Source of the DNA: Coprosoma sp963660615
GTDB taxonomy: Bacteria; Bacillota_I; Bacilli_A; RF39; UBA660
Direction: 5' to 3'
NCBI GenBank assembly: GCA_963660615.1
Contig: CAVKYE010000001.1
Span: 62,001-126,000 of the forward strand
DNA length: 64,000 bases
In this document: positions 32,058-41,601 of the stretch, piece after piece
Layout of the letters: the number at the start of each line of letters is the position of its first letter
Position numbering within the stretch: position 1 is the stretch's first letter
The notes under the pieces: generated by a model
The model's database searches: none
The model's input: only the letters and a program-made list of their open reading frames with translations
Told to the model about the DNA's origin: nothing
Position numbers and translations under genes: made by a program

Positions 32058-34118
32058 TTAATTATTTTGTTTTACAAAATATTTTATGTTTAATGCACTT
32101 AGCATAATTATTATTAATATAACAAGACCACTATAATCATTTTGATTTATTCCTGTTTTTGGAACAATAGTCTGTTCTTGTGGTTGATATATTTTTCCTA
32201 ATCCAGATGCTAGAAATTGATTATCAATTTCTTTTTTGAAAATTGTATAGTCTTGAGTTGTGTTTGTCTTTTTGTAACTACACTCTAAATTATATGATAG
32301 AGTTTTCTTTGCAGATTCACCTGTAACTTTATATTCTTTTGTGTAATTTGTTTTTTTGTATGTTGCTTCATATAATGGTGATTTTTCATATTTTGTTGCT
32401 GTTCCAGTTACAGTATATTTTTCATTAGTTACATTTTTAGATGTATCACATGTTAATTGATATGTTGTTTTATATGTTTGTTTTGTAACTTCAGCTGTTA
32501 CTTTATATATTTCTACTATATTACTATCAATTATGATTTTGCCATCTGGGGTTACTGTTATAGAGTTAAATTGTAAATCATAACCATAACTACGATAGTT
32601 TCCACCACATTGATTGTAGGCTTCATTTAAAATACCTGTTATATTTATTGGAATAGTTTTTGTTGTTTGATCTTGATATGTTAAAGTTCCAACTATTGAT
32701 ATTGTTGAATTATTTTGGAAGCTTAAGTTTCTACTTTCTGATGTGAATTCTGAAGCTAATCCACCATTAGGATCTTGTGTAGCATGAGAACTCATTCTTA
32801 TTACAGAACCATTTATTTTAACTGTACTAATAGTGATATTTCCTGTTACCACTTTAGATGTTCCATCATTATTTTTGATAGTTATAGAGTTTGAAGCTGA
32901 TATATCAATATGACCATAATTTTTTCTACTATTATCTAGATCTTTGTTGTTATTTAAATCTGTTATAGTTTCAGATGTTATTTGATTTTCGCTAGATATT
33001 TTTTCAACATTGTATGATAAAATTGTATATCCTTCATTTTCTAAGGTTGTTTTATAATTATCAGCTTCTTCTTTGTTTGTAAATTCTTTGGTTTTTGTTT
33101 CTTTTTCTGTTTGACCTATTACAGTTTGTTTTTCAGTTATTTTTTCATTGCTAACTGTAAACTCTTGTTTTAAAGCATTTAGACGATTTTCTGCTTCTTC
33201 TTTGGTATCAAATTCTTCATTTATTTGATTTGTTTCTATTTTAGTTGTTGATTCATCATTTACAGTAACTTGAACTTCATCATATGTTTTATTTAATGAA
33301 TTTTTGTAATCTTGTGCTTCTTGTTTTGTATTAAATGTTTTATTTATTGGATCTATGATTGTATTTGTAATTTGTGTTCCAATTGCTTGGTATGGATATG
33401 GAACTACGCTAACTTCATAGCCTTGTTTTTCTAATTCTTTTTTATAATCATCTAATTCTTGTGTTGATGTTGATTGTTTTGTTTCTTCTGTTTGATGAGC
33501 AATTTTATTTTCATCTATTTTTTCATTTTTAACAGCGAATTCTTTTTTTAGATTTTCAAGATAATTTTTAGCTGAATTTTCATCTTGGAATGTTTGTTCA
33601 AATAGATTATATTCACCTATTTTTTCAATTTCAGAAACGCTACAAGTATATGAAATTTCATCGGTGCTTGATTTTTCTTTTTCTTCTTTGGCTTTTTGTG
33701 CTTCGCTGGCACTATCAAATTCTTTAGTCTCTTCCTTTCCTTCTTCAAATTCTTCTTTTACTTTACCTAAAACTACATCATATTTTGTTTTATCATCTGA
33801 CTTTTCTTTATATTTTTCAATTAAATCGTTTACTTCTTTTTGTTTTTTTGTTCCTGTTTCTAATTGGGTTTTTGTTTCATGGGTGATTTTTTCAATATTA
33901 GTAAAAATTATTTCTCCATTTTTAGCACTTATGTAATCTTTGAAATCTTTTACTGCATTTTGTGCTGATATATTATCTTCATAATATTTACTAAATGAGA
34001 CTTCTAATGTGTTTTCTTTTTTTGTTGTTTTTATATCATCTTTATCAAGGGCGTAAACACATGTATTAAGTCCAAACACTATAGCTATAGTAAATAATAA
34101 TTTTAATGGTTTTTTCAT
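32058..34118 (-). CDS. Repeat-rich VPKTG-anchored surface protein
   Basis: 686 aa. Signal peptide (KLLFTIAIVFGLNTCVYA), then degenerate repeats of about 60 residues with a recurring F-x(4)-EAxxYxxxLxxE core (FQDENSAKNYLENLKKEF, FNTKQEAQDYKNSLNK, FDTKEEAENRLNALKQEF, FTNKEEADNYKTTLENEG). A beta-rich middle domain and Tyr/Thr/Lys-rich strands follow. It ends VPKTG, hydrophobic helix, KYFVKQNN. The four-base ATGA overlap with the upstream sortase shows they are a pair. Ligand unknown. Confidence 0.8.
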   Translation of the reverse strand: MKKPLKLLFTIAIVFGLNTCVYALDKDDIKTTKKENTLEVSFSKYYEDNISAQNAVKDFKDYISAKNGEIIFTNIEKITHETKTQLETGTKKQKEVNDLIEKYKEKSDDKTKYDVVLGKVKEEFEEGKEETKEFDSASEAQKAKEEKEKSSTDEISYTCSVSEIEKIGEYNLFEQTFQDENSAKNYLENLKKEFAVKNEKIDENKIAHQTEETKQSTSTQELDDYKKELEKQGYEVSVVPYPYQAIGTQITNTIIDPINKTFNTKQEAQDYKNSLNKTYDEVQVTVNDESTTKIETNQINEEFDTKEEAENRLNALKQEFTVSNEKITEKQTVIGQTEKETKTKEFTNKEEADNYKTTLENEGYTILSYNVEKISSENQITSETITDLNNNKDLDNSRKNYGHIDISASNSITIKNNDGTSKVVTGNITISTVKINGSVIRMSSHATQDPNGGLASEFTSESRNLSFQNNSTISIVGTLTYQDQTTKTIPINITGILNEAYNQCGGNYRSYGYDLQFNSITVTPDGKIIIDSNIVEIYKVTAEVTKQTYKTTYQLTCDTSKNVTNEKYTVTGTATKYEKSPLYEATYKKTNYTKEYKVTGESAKKTLSYNLECSYKKTNTTQDYTIFKKEIDNQFLASGLGKIYQPQEQTIVPKTGINQNDYSGLVILIIIMLSALNIKYFVKQNN

Positions 34119-34825
34119 TTTATCATCCTTTCTGTTTTTATCTTTTTACCACAGATAACTATGTAAGCTCCTGCGGTTTGTTTTGAACAGGTTTGAATCA
34201 GAATTATATCATCATCTGCATTTACCTCAACGCCTGTATCATATAAGGAACTTTTTTTTAGATAATTTATATGGGTAAGAAAATTATCTACGTTGATTTT
34301 TGAATAAGTAAAATCATTTTGAAACTTTGCAATTGAAAATATTTTGTACGATATTTCTTTATCATCAGTTTTTATTTTGATGATGGAGTTTTTTTTGTAA
34401 AACCTTTCATTTGAATATTTTTCTAACACGTTTAGTGGAACATTGTATTTATTAGAACTATGCCCATATATTATTATTTTTTTGCTGTTAATATCTGTTC
34501 TATAATCTAGAAACACAGACCCTAAAATATTGTAACTTTTATCTACTAAGTGATTTAAATAGTATTCATTATCATTTCCTTGAACTACTAAGGTTTTAGT
34601 GTTTGCTAATTCTAAAATAGATACTATCTGATCATTATCATATAATTTACGGTAGTCGTCTAAATTTATACTATGTGATATTTTATTATTGACTATTGTG
34701 AAATGGTGCTGAATTTTGTTTTCTTGATATATTTTTATACTAAGGAAAGTTAAAGCACTTAGTAAAATAATTGTGCATAATATATAGACTTTTTTTGACA
34801 CTCCTTTTTCACCCCACAATCCCAC
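34115..34825 (-). CDS. Sortase partner of the VPKTG protein
   Basis: Up to 236 aa; the first start is a GTG, and a second GTG (residue 9, position 34801) with GGGGTG upstream is equally likely. Membrane helix about 12-30, then a sortase domain with H122 in IIIYGHSSN and C213 in LIQTCSKQ. The usual Arg is not evident; the region reads TAGAYIVICGKK. Overlaps the substrate gene by four bases. Looks closest to class B sortases by the GHS and QTC context. Confidence 0.8.
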   Translation of the reverse strand: MGLWGEKGVSKKVYILCTIILLSALTFLSIKIYQENKIQHHFTIVNNKISHSINLDDYRKLYDNDQIVSILELANTKTLVVQGNDNEYYLNHLVDKSYNILGSVFLDYRTDINSKKIIIYGHSSNKYNVPLNVLEKYSNERFYKKNSIIKIKTDDKEISYKIFSIAKFQNDFTYSKINVDNFLTHINYLKKSSLYDTGVEVNADDDIILIQTCSKQTAGAYIVICGKKIKTERMIK

Positions 34826-35207
34826 TTCGTGTTATTGGTGTTTATTATATGAATTTTTTCTTTTTTGTCAAGGCATTTTCCCTTTTTTTGATTTTTTTAT
34901 TTGTACTTTTCTGATTTTACACCTATATTTTATGTGAATTGTGTTTTTTTACAACAAAAAAATATGTCTTTTAACATATTTTTGAAGACATATTTTGCAA
35001 TTTTTAAAATTGGACTTTTTCTTCTTTTGCTGTTTCTATGGCGGCTTTGGATGTAATGCCTATTTACAAAATTATTAAAATAAGGTTACGAATTATTGTA
35101 GTAAATTCTATTTTATCTTTTATAAATATTTAAAAAAATATAAGTTTCAATGAGAATAATATGAAACAAAAGTTAAAATAATAAATTAAAGTTTAAAAAA
35201 ATGGTAA
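34826..35207. other. Non-coding stretch with terminator-like hairpin and an orphan 3' fragment
   Basis: Contains a perfect 12-base inverted repeat (AAAATATGTCTT at 34959-34970, inverse at 34985-34996) flanked by T on the minus strand, so probably a terminator. Just upstream in the minus direction (about 35003-35059) is a relatively GC-rich 18-codon frame reading ITSKAAIETAKEEKVQF and a stop, without start. It looks like the 3' end of a deleted gene. The rest is AT-rich without genes. Confidence 0.45.
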
Positions 35208-35486
35208 TTAGTTTTCACAACTACCATTAAATGATTCTACATATTTTTTTAAAGTTTCTTTACCTTCTTCGTTATTGGTCGAACTAGTAAAGTATTCTCC
35301 GTTTATTTCATCAATTTTTGATTTTTCTATTTCTGTTCCATCAAAAGTATAAGATGATATGATTCCATTTTTTAATTCGAATATGGCTTTTTTACCTGCT
35401 ATGTTGCAGGTAACTTCTTCTCCTTTAGTGCATCCGGATAAACTTATCATTCCAAGACATAAACAAATTGTAATAATTTTTTTCAT
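35208..35486 (-). CDS. Small lipoprotein (92 aa)
   Basis: Signal sequence MKKIITICLCLGMISLSGC with lipobox LSGC; the mature part starts at Cys19 and has two more cysteines (VTCNIAG and GSCEN) that could pair. Beta-rich small domain of unknown role (IFELKNGIISSYTF). Exported and lipid-anchored at the outer membrane face. It follows the cardiolipin synthase gene by 14 bases and is probably co-transcribed. Confidence 0.7.
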   Translation of the reverse strand: MKKIITICLCLGMISLSGCTKGEEVTCNIAGKKAIFELKNGIISSYTFDGTEIEKSKIDEINGEYFTSSTNNEEGKETLKKYVESFNGSCEN

Positions 35487-35500
35487 AGTTTTTTTCTCCT

Positions 35501-37042
35501 TTACATAAGTGGCGCGAAGGCCATAAGCATTTGTCTTTTAAATTTTTGAAAACTTTTTAGTTTTTCTTTTCCTAAATAAATTTCTTCACTTTTTTCGAGT
35601 GTGTCTATAAAGTCTTTTTGAATATCTTTGATGACTGAGTTTCTATACATCCATACGCCATTTTCAAAATGTAGGTAAAGACTTCTATAGTCTAGATTAA
35701 CGGTTCCTACTGTTGCATAAATCCCATCAACTATAAATGTTTTGGCATGAATAAAGCCTGGTGAATATTCATAAATTTTCACTCCTGATTCCATTAGGTT
35801 TGTATAATAGGCTTTTGTAACCTCATTAATCATCTTCTTATCAGGTATTTTAGGGCAAATAATTTTTACATCGATACCATTTTTAGCGGCCATGCATAAT
35901 GAGGTAACCATTTCATTATCAATAATTAAATAAGGGGTTGTTATGTAAATAAATTTAGTGGCTTTATTAATTAAATTTAGATAAATTGTTTCACCTGTTG
36001 CTTCATGATCCCATGGATTATCATTATAAGGAATGATATAGCCATCTGCTTTTATGTTGAGTTTTTTATAATTTGGCATATAGTTTCTATAACTATAATT
36101 ATCCTTGTAGGCAAAATCCCAAAGGCTCATGAACATAATGGTCATGTTCCATACGGCATCACCATAAAGCATAATGCCATTATCTTTCCAATGACCGAAT
36201 CTTACTTTTTCGTTGATGTATTCATCGGCTAAATTAATACCACCGGTAAAACCGATTATACCATCTATAATGGCCATTTTGCGATGATCTCGATTATTGA
36301 ATTTGCTTCTTAAAATTGGAACAAATCTATTGAATGTGCAGGATTTAATTCCATAGCTTTCTAAAGTTTTGTAGTATTTATTAGGTAGTGTCATAATGCA
36401 ACCAAAATCATCATACATAACTCTAACTTCAACGCCTTCTTTAACTTTCTTTTTTAGAATGTTTAAGATGGTGTTCCACATTTTACCATTACTTATAATA
36501 AAATATTCTAAGAAAATATATTTTTTTGCTTTTGAAAGTTCTGAAATTAGTCTTTCGTAATAATCTTCTCCTATTTTGAAATATGTACATTTTGTGTTTT
36601 CACATAAAGGAGATAGTGAATACTTTGTAATATAATTGGCTTGATTATAGGCTGTAATGTCTTCTCTTTTTAATTTTTTCATGACTTTGTTGTTAGGGAA
36701 AATATTTCTTTTTTGGTGATAATAGATTTCTTTAAGTTTGTTTTTTTCCCATCTATTTAGCTGATTGCCTCCAAAACACAAATATATAAATAGTCCAACT
36801 ATTGGGAAAATCAAAATCACCATAATCCAGGCTATTTTATATCCTGGATTAGTTTTTCCATTAACAATATAAATTGATGTAATGATTCCGACTATATAGC
36901 TTATGATGTAGAATAGATTTAAATCGTCTGAATTAAACCAAAGGATTAAGAATAAAAGGAATAAAAATTCTAATGCAATAATTATTGTAAAAATAAACAG
37001 TCTTTTGGTGAAAAGCGCCATAATCATTTTTATGATTTTCAC
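35501..37042 (-). CDS. cls: Cardiolipin synthase
   Basis: 513 aa. Two N-terminal membrane helices, a basic segment, then two phospholipase D HKD motifs: NRDHRKMAIIDGIIGFTGGIN in the centre and GFIHAKTFIVDGIYATVGTVN near the C-terminus. Makes cardiolipin from two phosphatidylglycerol molecules at the membrane. Length and both catalytic motifs are normal for bacterial ClsA-type enzymes. Confidence 0.93.
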   Translation of the reverse strand: MKIIKMIMALFTKRLFIFTIIIALEFLFLLFLILWFNSDDLNLFYIISYIVGIITSIYIVNGKTNPGYKIAWIMVILIFPIVGLFIYLCFGGNQLNRWEKNKLKEIYYHQKRNIFPNNKVMKKLKREDITAYNQANYITKYSLSPLCENTKCTYFKIGEDYYERLISELSKAKKYIFLEYFIISNGKMWNTILNILKKKVKEGVEVRVMYDDFGCIMTLPNKYYKTLESYGIKSCTFNRFVPILRSKFNNRDHRKMAIIDGIIGFTGGINLADEYINEKVRFGHWKDNGIMLYGDAVWNMTIMFMSLWDFAYKDNYSYRNYMPNYKKLNIKADGYIIPYNDNPWDHEATGETIYLNLINKATKFIYITTPYLIIDNEMVTSLCMAAKNGIDVKIICPKIPDKKMINEVTKAYYTNLMESGVKIYEYSPGFIHAKTFIVDGIYATVGTVNLDYRSLYLHFENGVWMYRNSVIKDIQKDFIDTLEKSEEIYLGKEKLKSFQKFKRQMLMAFAPLM

Positions 37043-37220
37043 AAAACCACCCTCTTGTAATAATTATAACTTATTTTTTTATAAAATAAAAGGAAAATAT
37101 AAAAAAAGTGAAACCTCTTTTCTATCGTGGCATTACTAATATTGATTGTTTGCTATTTGTATACCTTATGGGTTGTGGAGAATGTTTTATAAAAATCGTA
37201 TCATATATTCAGGTGATTTG

Positions 37221-37475
37221 ATGAATTTAAAGGAAATTTTTGGGAAAAATGTTAAATATTATCGCTTTAAAATGAATTACACTCAGGAGAGATTGGCTGC
37301 TTTGGTTGGTACTAGTCCTAAGTATATAAGTCGAATAGAGCTTGGAAAGCATAATCCTTCTCTTTTGATGATTGATAGGATTGCAAGGGTTTTGGAGGTT
37401 GAACCTTCTATGTTATTTGTTAGGTCTAATGAAGAATCTTTACCTAATCGAGTTGATATGTTTATGACACATTAA
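37221..37475 (+). CDS. XRE-family helix-turn-helix regulator (84 aa)
   Basis: Start MNLKEIFGKN with AGGTG before the ATG; the longer frame from 37146 has no ribosome binding site. HTH pattern NYTQERLAALVGTSPKYISRIELGKHNPSLLMIDRIARVL, a complete Cro/CI-type domain with almost nothing else. Followed by a strong terminator shared with pnp. Target unknown. Confidence 0.82.
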   Translation: MNLKEIFGKNVKYYRFKMNYTQERLAALVGTSPKYISRIELGKHNPSLLMIDRIARVLEVEPSMLFVRSNEESLPNRVDMFMTH

Positions 37476-37504
37476 AAACATTTTAGTTTTTGACTAAAAT
37501 GTTT
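37476..37504. terminator. Bidirectional terminator between the XRE gene and pnp
   Basis: AAACATTTTAGT, five-base loop, ACTAAAATGTTT, then ATTTTTTT on the plus strand. A twelve-pair perfect stem between convergent genes; it overlaps the pnp stop region. Confidence 0.85.
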
Positions 37505-39632
37505 ATTTTTTTAGGGTTTCTTTTCTTGATAGGTTTATTCTTCCTTTTTTGTCATAGTCTAGGAATTTGACGTCTATTTCATCACCAACTTTGACAATAT
37601 CTTCGGTTTTTTCTACTCTTTTGGTGTCTAGTTGTGAGATGTGTACTAATCCTTCACAGCCTGGCCATAGTTCTACGAAACATCCAAATTCTTCTACTTT
37701 AATTACTTTTCCTTTGTATATTTTGTTTTTTTCTGGAACTCTTACGACGTTTTTGATTTTTTCGGCGGTTTCTTCAATTATTTGTTTGTCGGTGTGGTAG
37801 ATTATTACAGTTCCATCGTCTTCTAGGTCTACTTTAACGGCGTTTATGTCGTTTACGGTTTTGACGTTGCTTGTTTCTAGGATAATTTTGGTTATCATTT
37901 CTCCGCCTTTTCCGATGACGTCTTTTATTTTGTCTGGGTCTATTTTAAATGTTAGGGTTTTTGGAGCATATTTACTTACTTCTTTTCTTGGCTCTTTTAT
38001 TGTATCTGTTATGACTTTTAAAACTTTTAGTCTAGCTTTTTTGGCATTTTCTAAAGCTTCTTTTAAAATGTCTTTGGTTACTCCTTTTATTTTTATATCC
38101 ATTTGAAGGGCACAGATTCCGTCTTTGGTTCCGGCTACTTTAAAGTCCATGTCTCCTAGGTGATCTTCTAGTCCTTGGATATCAGTTAGGATGGTGTAGT
38201 CTTTTCCTTCGGTTATTAATCCCATGGCTATTCCGGCTACTGGGGCTTTTATTGGAACTCCGGCAGCCATTAGGCTCATGCAGCCGGCACATATGCTGGC
38301 TTGTGATGATGAACCATTACTTTCTAGTATTTCTGATACTACTCTGATTGTGTATGGGAATTCTTCTTCTTCTGGGATTACTTGAAGTAAGGCTTTTTCG
38401 CCTAGGGCACCATGTCCTACTTCTCTTCTTCCTGGAGCACCATATCTTCCGGTTTCTCCGACTGAAAATTGCGGAAAGTTGTAGTGAAGCATAAATCTTT
38501 TTGAATCTTCTAGTCCAAGTCCATCTAGTATTTGGTGTTCACCTAAAGCACCTAGAGTGGTTACTGAAAGACTTTGGGTTTGTCCTCTTGTAAATAGAGC
38601 TGACCCGTGGGTTCTTGGAAGCAGGTCGATGCTTGCTGATAGTGGCCTTATTTCGTCCATTTTTCTACCATCTGGTCTTTTGTGTTCTTTTACGACTATT
38701 TTTCTAAATTCTTCATATTCAATTTTTTCTAGAATTAGTTTTATTTTGATTACTAATTCGTTTAGTTCATCTTTTTCTAGGGGGTTTTGCTCTTTTATTT
38801 GTTCTATTACACTTTCTTTTACTTTATCAATTGCTTCTTTTGATTCTAGTTTACCTTTTACTTTTAGGCCTTCATATATTCCTTTGGTGGCAAGTTTTCT
38901 TACTTTTTCTTCTAATTCTTTTGGTATTTCTAAGGTTTCATATTCCATTTTTTCTGTACCAATTTCTTTTATTATTTGGTTTTGAAATTTGGTTAGTTCT
39001 TTTATGGCTTCGTGACCGAACATTAAGGCTTCTAGCATGTCATCTTCTTTTACTTGTTTGGCACTTGATTCTACCATGTTTATGGAATCTATGGTTCCAG
39101 CTACTGTTAGGTCGATGTCTGATTTTTCTAGTTCTGTGGTACTAGGATTTATTATTAGTTTTCCGTCTACTCTTCCAACTTTTACTCCGGCTACTGGTCC
39201 ATTAAATGGGATTTTTGATATTGAGGTGGCTAGAGATGATCCGAATAAGGCGGCTAGTTCTGGAGAGTTGTCTTGATCGACTGAAAGAATGGTGTTTACT
39301 ATTTGTACTTCATTTTTAAAGTCTTCATTAAATAGTGGTCTTAGGGGTCTATCTATCATTCTGGCAGCCAATGTGGCGTTTTCGGTTGGTCTTCCTTCTC
39401 TTTTTATGAATCCTCCGGGTATTTTACCTACTGAGTATAGTTTTTCTTGGTATAAAACCATTAATGGGAAAAAGTCTGATAAGATGTTTACGTTTTTTGA
39501 GACTACGACGGTTGATAGGACTACGGTGTCGCCATATCTTACGAGTACTGCACCATCTGCTTGTTTGGCGAGTTCTCCTGTTTCTACTATTAGTTTTTTT
39601 CCTCTAAAGTCTAATTCAAATGTTTTTTTCAT
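37503..39632 (-). CDS. pnp: Polyribonucleotide nucleotidyltransferase (PNPase)
   Basis: 709 aa from MKKTFELDFRGKKL (AGGAGG before this ATG; the longer frame is upstream DNA read through). Two RNase PH domains (RPLRPLF, then the second with RPDGRKMDEIRPLS, GTKDGICALQMDIKIKG), a KH domain (DKIKDVIGKGGEMITKI) and a C-terminal S1 domain (IYKGKVIKVEEFGCFVEL). Degrades RNA from the 3' end with phosphate. Normal length, downstream of rpsO as in most bacteria. Confidence 0.97.
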   Translation of the reverse strand: MKKTFELDFRGKKLIVETGELAKQADGAVLVRYGDTVVLSTVVVSKNVNILSDFFPLMVLYQEKLYSVGKIPGGFIKREGRPTENATLAARMIDRPLRPLFNEDFKNEVQIVNTILSVDQDNSPELAALFGSSLATSISKIPFNGPVAGVKVGRVDGKLIINPSTTELEKSDIDLTVAGTIDSINMVESSAKQVKEDDMLEALMFGHEAIKELTKFQNQIIKEIGTEKMEYETLEIPKELEEKVRKLATKGIYEGLKVKGKLESKEAIDKVKESVIEQIKEQNPLEKDELNELVIKIKLILEKIEYEEFRKIVVKEHKRPDGRKMDEIRPLSASIDLLPRTHGSALFTRGQTQSLSVTTLGALGEHQILDGLGLEDSKRFMLHYNFPQFSVGETGRYGAPGRREVGHGALGEKALLQVIPEEEEFPYTIRVVSEILESNGSSSQASICAGCMSLMAAGVPIKAPVAGIAMGLITEGKDYTILTDIQGLEDHLGDMDFKVAGTKDGICALQMDIKIKGVTKDILKEALENAKKARLKVLKVITDTIKEPRKEVSKYAPKTLTFKIDPDKIKDVIGKGGEMITKIILETSNVKTVNDINAVKVDLEDDGTVIIYHTDKQIIEETAEKIKNVVRVPEKNKIYKGKVIKVEEFGCFVELWPGCEGLVHISQLDTKRVEKTEDIVKVGDEIDVKFLDYDKKGRINLSRKETLKK

Positions 39633-39649
39633 ATTTCCTCCTATATAAA

Positions 39650-39671
39650 AGGCACTCAAAAAGGAGTGCCT
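39650..39671 (-). terminator. rpsO terminator
   Basis: AGGCACTC, six-base loop, GAGTGCCT, TTTTATA on the minus strand, between rpsO and pnp. An eight-pair perfect stem; read-through here sets pnp expression. Confidence 0.88.
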
Positions 39672-39675
39672 ATTA

Positions 39676-39945
39676 TTATTTTCTAAGTCCAAGTTCTTTG
39701 ATAAGTTCACGATATCTTGTTATATCTTTTTCTTTTAGATATTTTTGTAAACTTTTACGGTGTCCTACTTTTTTTAGTAGTCCTCTTCTTGAATGATGAT
39801 CGTGTTTATGAGTTTTTAAATGTTCGTTTAACTCATTGATTTCTTCTGTAAGGATTGCGATTTGTACTTCGGCTGAACCGGTATCGCCTTCTTTACGAGA
39901 AAACTTTTTTACGATTTCTTCTTTTTTAGCTTTTGTTAATGCCAT
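39676..39945 (-). CDS. rpsO: Ribosomal protein S15
   Basis: 89 aa: EIVKKFSRKEGDTGSAEVQIA, HLKTHKHDHHSRRGLLKKVG, YLKEKDITRYRELIKELGL, the full S15 sequence. Binds 16S rRNA helices 20-22 in the small subunit. GGAGG before the ATG. Preceded by a 90-base structured leader and its own promoter. Confidence 0.98.
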   Translation of the reverse strand: MALTKAKKEEIVKKFSRKEGDTGSAEVQIAILTEEINELNEHLKTHKHDHHSRRGLLKKVGHRKSLQKYLKEKDITRYRELIKELGLRK

Positions 39946-40059
39946 TTTGTTTCCTCCTTTTCTTTTTTTTACGGCTTAGTCCTAGATTAGAAGATGGAGT
40001 TCTTTTAATCCAAGATTAAGTTCATTTAATAATATACACTAATTTGGTTTAAAATTCAA
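39946..40059 (-). promoter_or_regulatory. rpsO promoter and leader
   Basis: Minus strand TTGAAT (40054-40059), 17-base spacer, TATATT (40031-40036). The leader contains small inverted repeats such as TAATC-TTG-GATTA and ends in AAAGGAGG. S15 represses its own translation in many bacteria through such leaders; that is plausible here, but the fold was not computed. Confidence 0.65.
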
Positions 40060-40073
40060 GTGGTTTGCTATTT

Positions 40074-40760
40074 TTATAGTAACATTTTATAAATAGCTAC
40101 TACATCGTCTTTGGTATTTAGACGTGGTAGTTCCTTTTTTTGTTTATCTTTTTCTTCGATTCTTTTGAGATGATTATAGCAGTTTTTTACGCCGTTTCTT
40201 TCGACTATTTTATAAAAGTCGTTTGGTTTTAGCTCTAGGTATTTGTTATAGTTATAAAATCCTTCGTTGCATAGTATTATAGAAATTATTTTGTCATATG
40301 GTTTCTCTATGTATAGTGTTTCTTTTTTTTGATAGAGTTCTATTAAGTCTTTTTTATCTTTGGTTTTGATTATTTTATCTTTTGTTATTTGATAATTTGT
40401 TTGTAATAATGTACTTTCTTTTTCTTTGATGTAGCATTTAGCTCCGTTTGTTAGGAATATTTGCAGATGATTATTTTCCTTTTTATAGATTGCGATATCT
40501 AGTTTAGGCAATGTTTTGAAGTAGTTTTTATATTTATTTTCTATTTGTTTTGTTGCTTTTTCTAGGGCCATTTTTGGGTTATTTAAGAATAGATGTTTTT
40601 TTAGGGCCCATTTTAGGTCTGATATGTACCATTTTAATTTTGCGTCTTGATTATTTAACGGGATGCTTCCATCTATTATGAATGCATAATTTTTACTATT
40701 TGATACTGCGGTTATGCGGTAGTCTTTTGATTTTTTATTTATTTTGTCTAGAGTTATCAT
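40074..40760 (-). CDS. PP2C-like hypothetical protein (228 aa)
   Basis: N-terminal YAFIIDGSIPLNNQDAKLKWYISDLKWAL recalls the start of PP2C-type phosphatase-like proteins (a buried strand, a metal-binding Asp in DG, then an Asp/Trp-containing helix). The later conserved metal Asp residues cannot be placed with confidence. It overlaps truB by 26 bases and so is co-expressed with it. Function not known. Confidence 0.5.
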   Translation of the reverse strand: MITLDKINKKSKDYRITAVSNSKNYAFIIDGSIPLNNQDAKLKWYISDLKWALKKHLFLNNPKMALEKATKQIENKYKNYFKTLPKLDIAIYKKENNHLQIFLTNGAKCYIKEKESTLLQTNYQITKDKIIKTKDKKDLIELYQKKETLYIEKPYDKIISIILCNEGFYNYNKYLELKPNDFYKIVERNGVKNCYNHLKRIEEKDKQKKELPRLNTKDDVVAIYKMLL

Positions 40761-41601
40761 ATAATATTTTCCACATCCTTAATTCACCATTTATTTTGTG
40801 GTAAATGGCAAGAGGTTTTTCTTCTTTGTCTATGTATAATACTTTGTCTAGGTTATCTTTTTGTTTGACACCATTTATTATTTGAAATTTTCTTTTGTCA
40901 TCTACTTTTATTTGTTTTATTTCTAAGGCATCTTTTATAGTTATTATTTTAGCGTTTTCTATTTCTTCTAGGCTACAAGAATCTTTTATTTGGAATTTTC
41001 CTTGGGATATTCTTTCTAGATTATTCATGGTGCCTATGGTATTTAGATATTCACATATATCTCTAATTAAACTTCTTATGTACGTTCCTTTGCTTACTTT
41101 GCAATAGAATTTGAAGGTGTTTTTATTTTTGTCTAATAGTTTTATGTCGTAAATGGTTACTTTTCTTTTTGGAAGGATAATTTCTTCATTGTTTCTGGCA
41201 TATTCATATAATTTTTTACCGTTTATTTTTACGGCTGAGTATTTGGGAACTTCTTGCATGTAGCTTGTTTTAAAGTAATTTAGGGCGTCTTTTAATTCTT
41301 TTTCGGTTATGTCTTTTGATTCTTTTTTCAATATTTTTCCTTCTACATCTAGGGTGTCTGTTTGAATTCCTAGTAATACTTCGGCTATATATTCTTTTGT
41401 TTCATGGGTTATTATTTCTGATAGTTTGGTAGCTTTGCCTAAACATATTACTAATACTCCCCTAGCTAGAGGGTCTAGGGTTCCTGTGTGTCCTGCTTTG
41501 GTGTTTAGTTTTTTTTGAACGATGTTTACGGCGTCTCTGCTGGTTATACCTTTTGGTTTATTTACTATTATGATTCCGTTTTTATTATTTGCGTATTTCA
41601 T
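40735..41601 (-). CDS. truB: tRNA pseudouridine-55 synthase
   Basis: 288 aa. GIIIVNKPKGITSRDAVNIVQ, then GHTGTLDPLARGVLVICLGKATKL with the catalytic Asp, and KGTYIRSLIRDI. Converts U55 in the T-loop of tRNAs to pseudouridine. Overlaps cysS by 17 bases, so the three genes cysS-truB-PP2C-like form one operon. Length is normal. Confidence 0.96.
   Translation of the reverse strand: MKYANNKNGIIIVNKPKGITSRDAVNIVQKKLNTKAGHTGTLDPLARGVLVICLGKATKLSEIITHETKEYIAEVLLGIQTDTLDVEGKILKKESKDITEKELKDALNYFKTSYMQEVPKYSAVKINGKKLYEYARNNEEIILPKRKVTIYDIKLLDKNKNTFKFYCKVSKGTYIRSLIRDICEYLNTIGTMNNLERISQGKFQIKDSCSLEEIENAKIITIKDALEIKQIKVDDKRKFQIINGVKQKDNLDKVLYIDKEEKPLAIYHKINGELRMWKILYDNSRQNK

Noticed and set aside
37567..39648. 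Several long plus-strand frames opposite pnp
   Set aside because: They are antisense shadows of a well-conserved PNPase gene and lack start signals.
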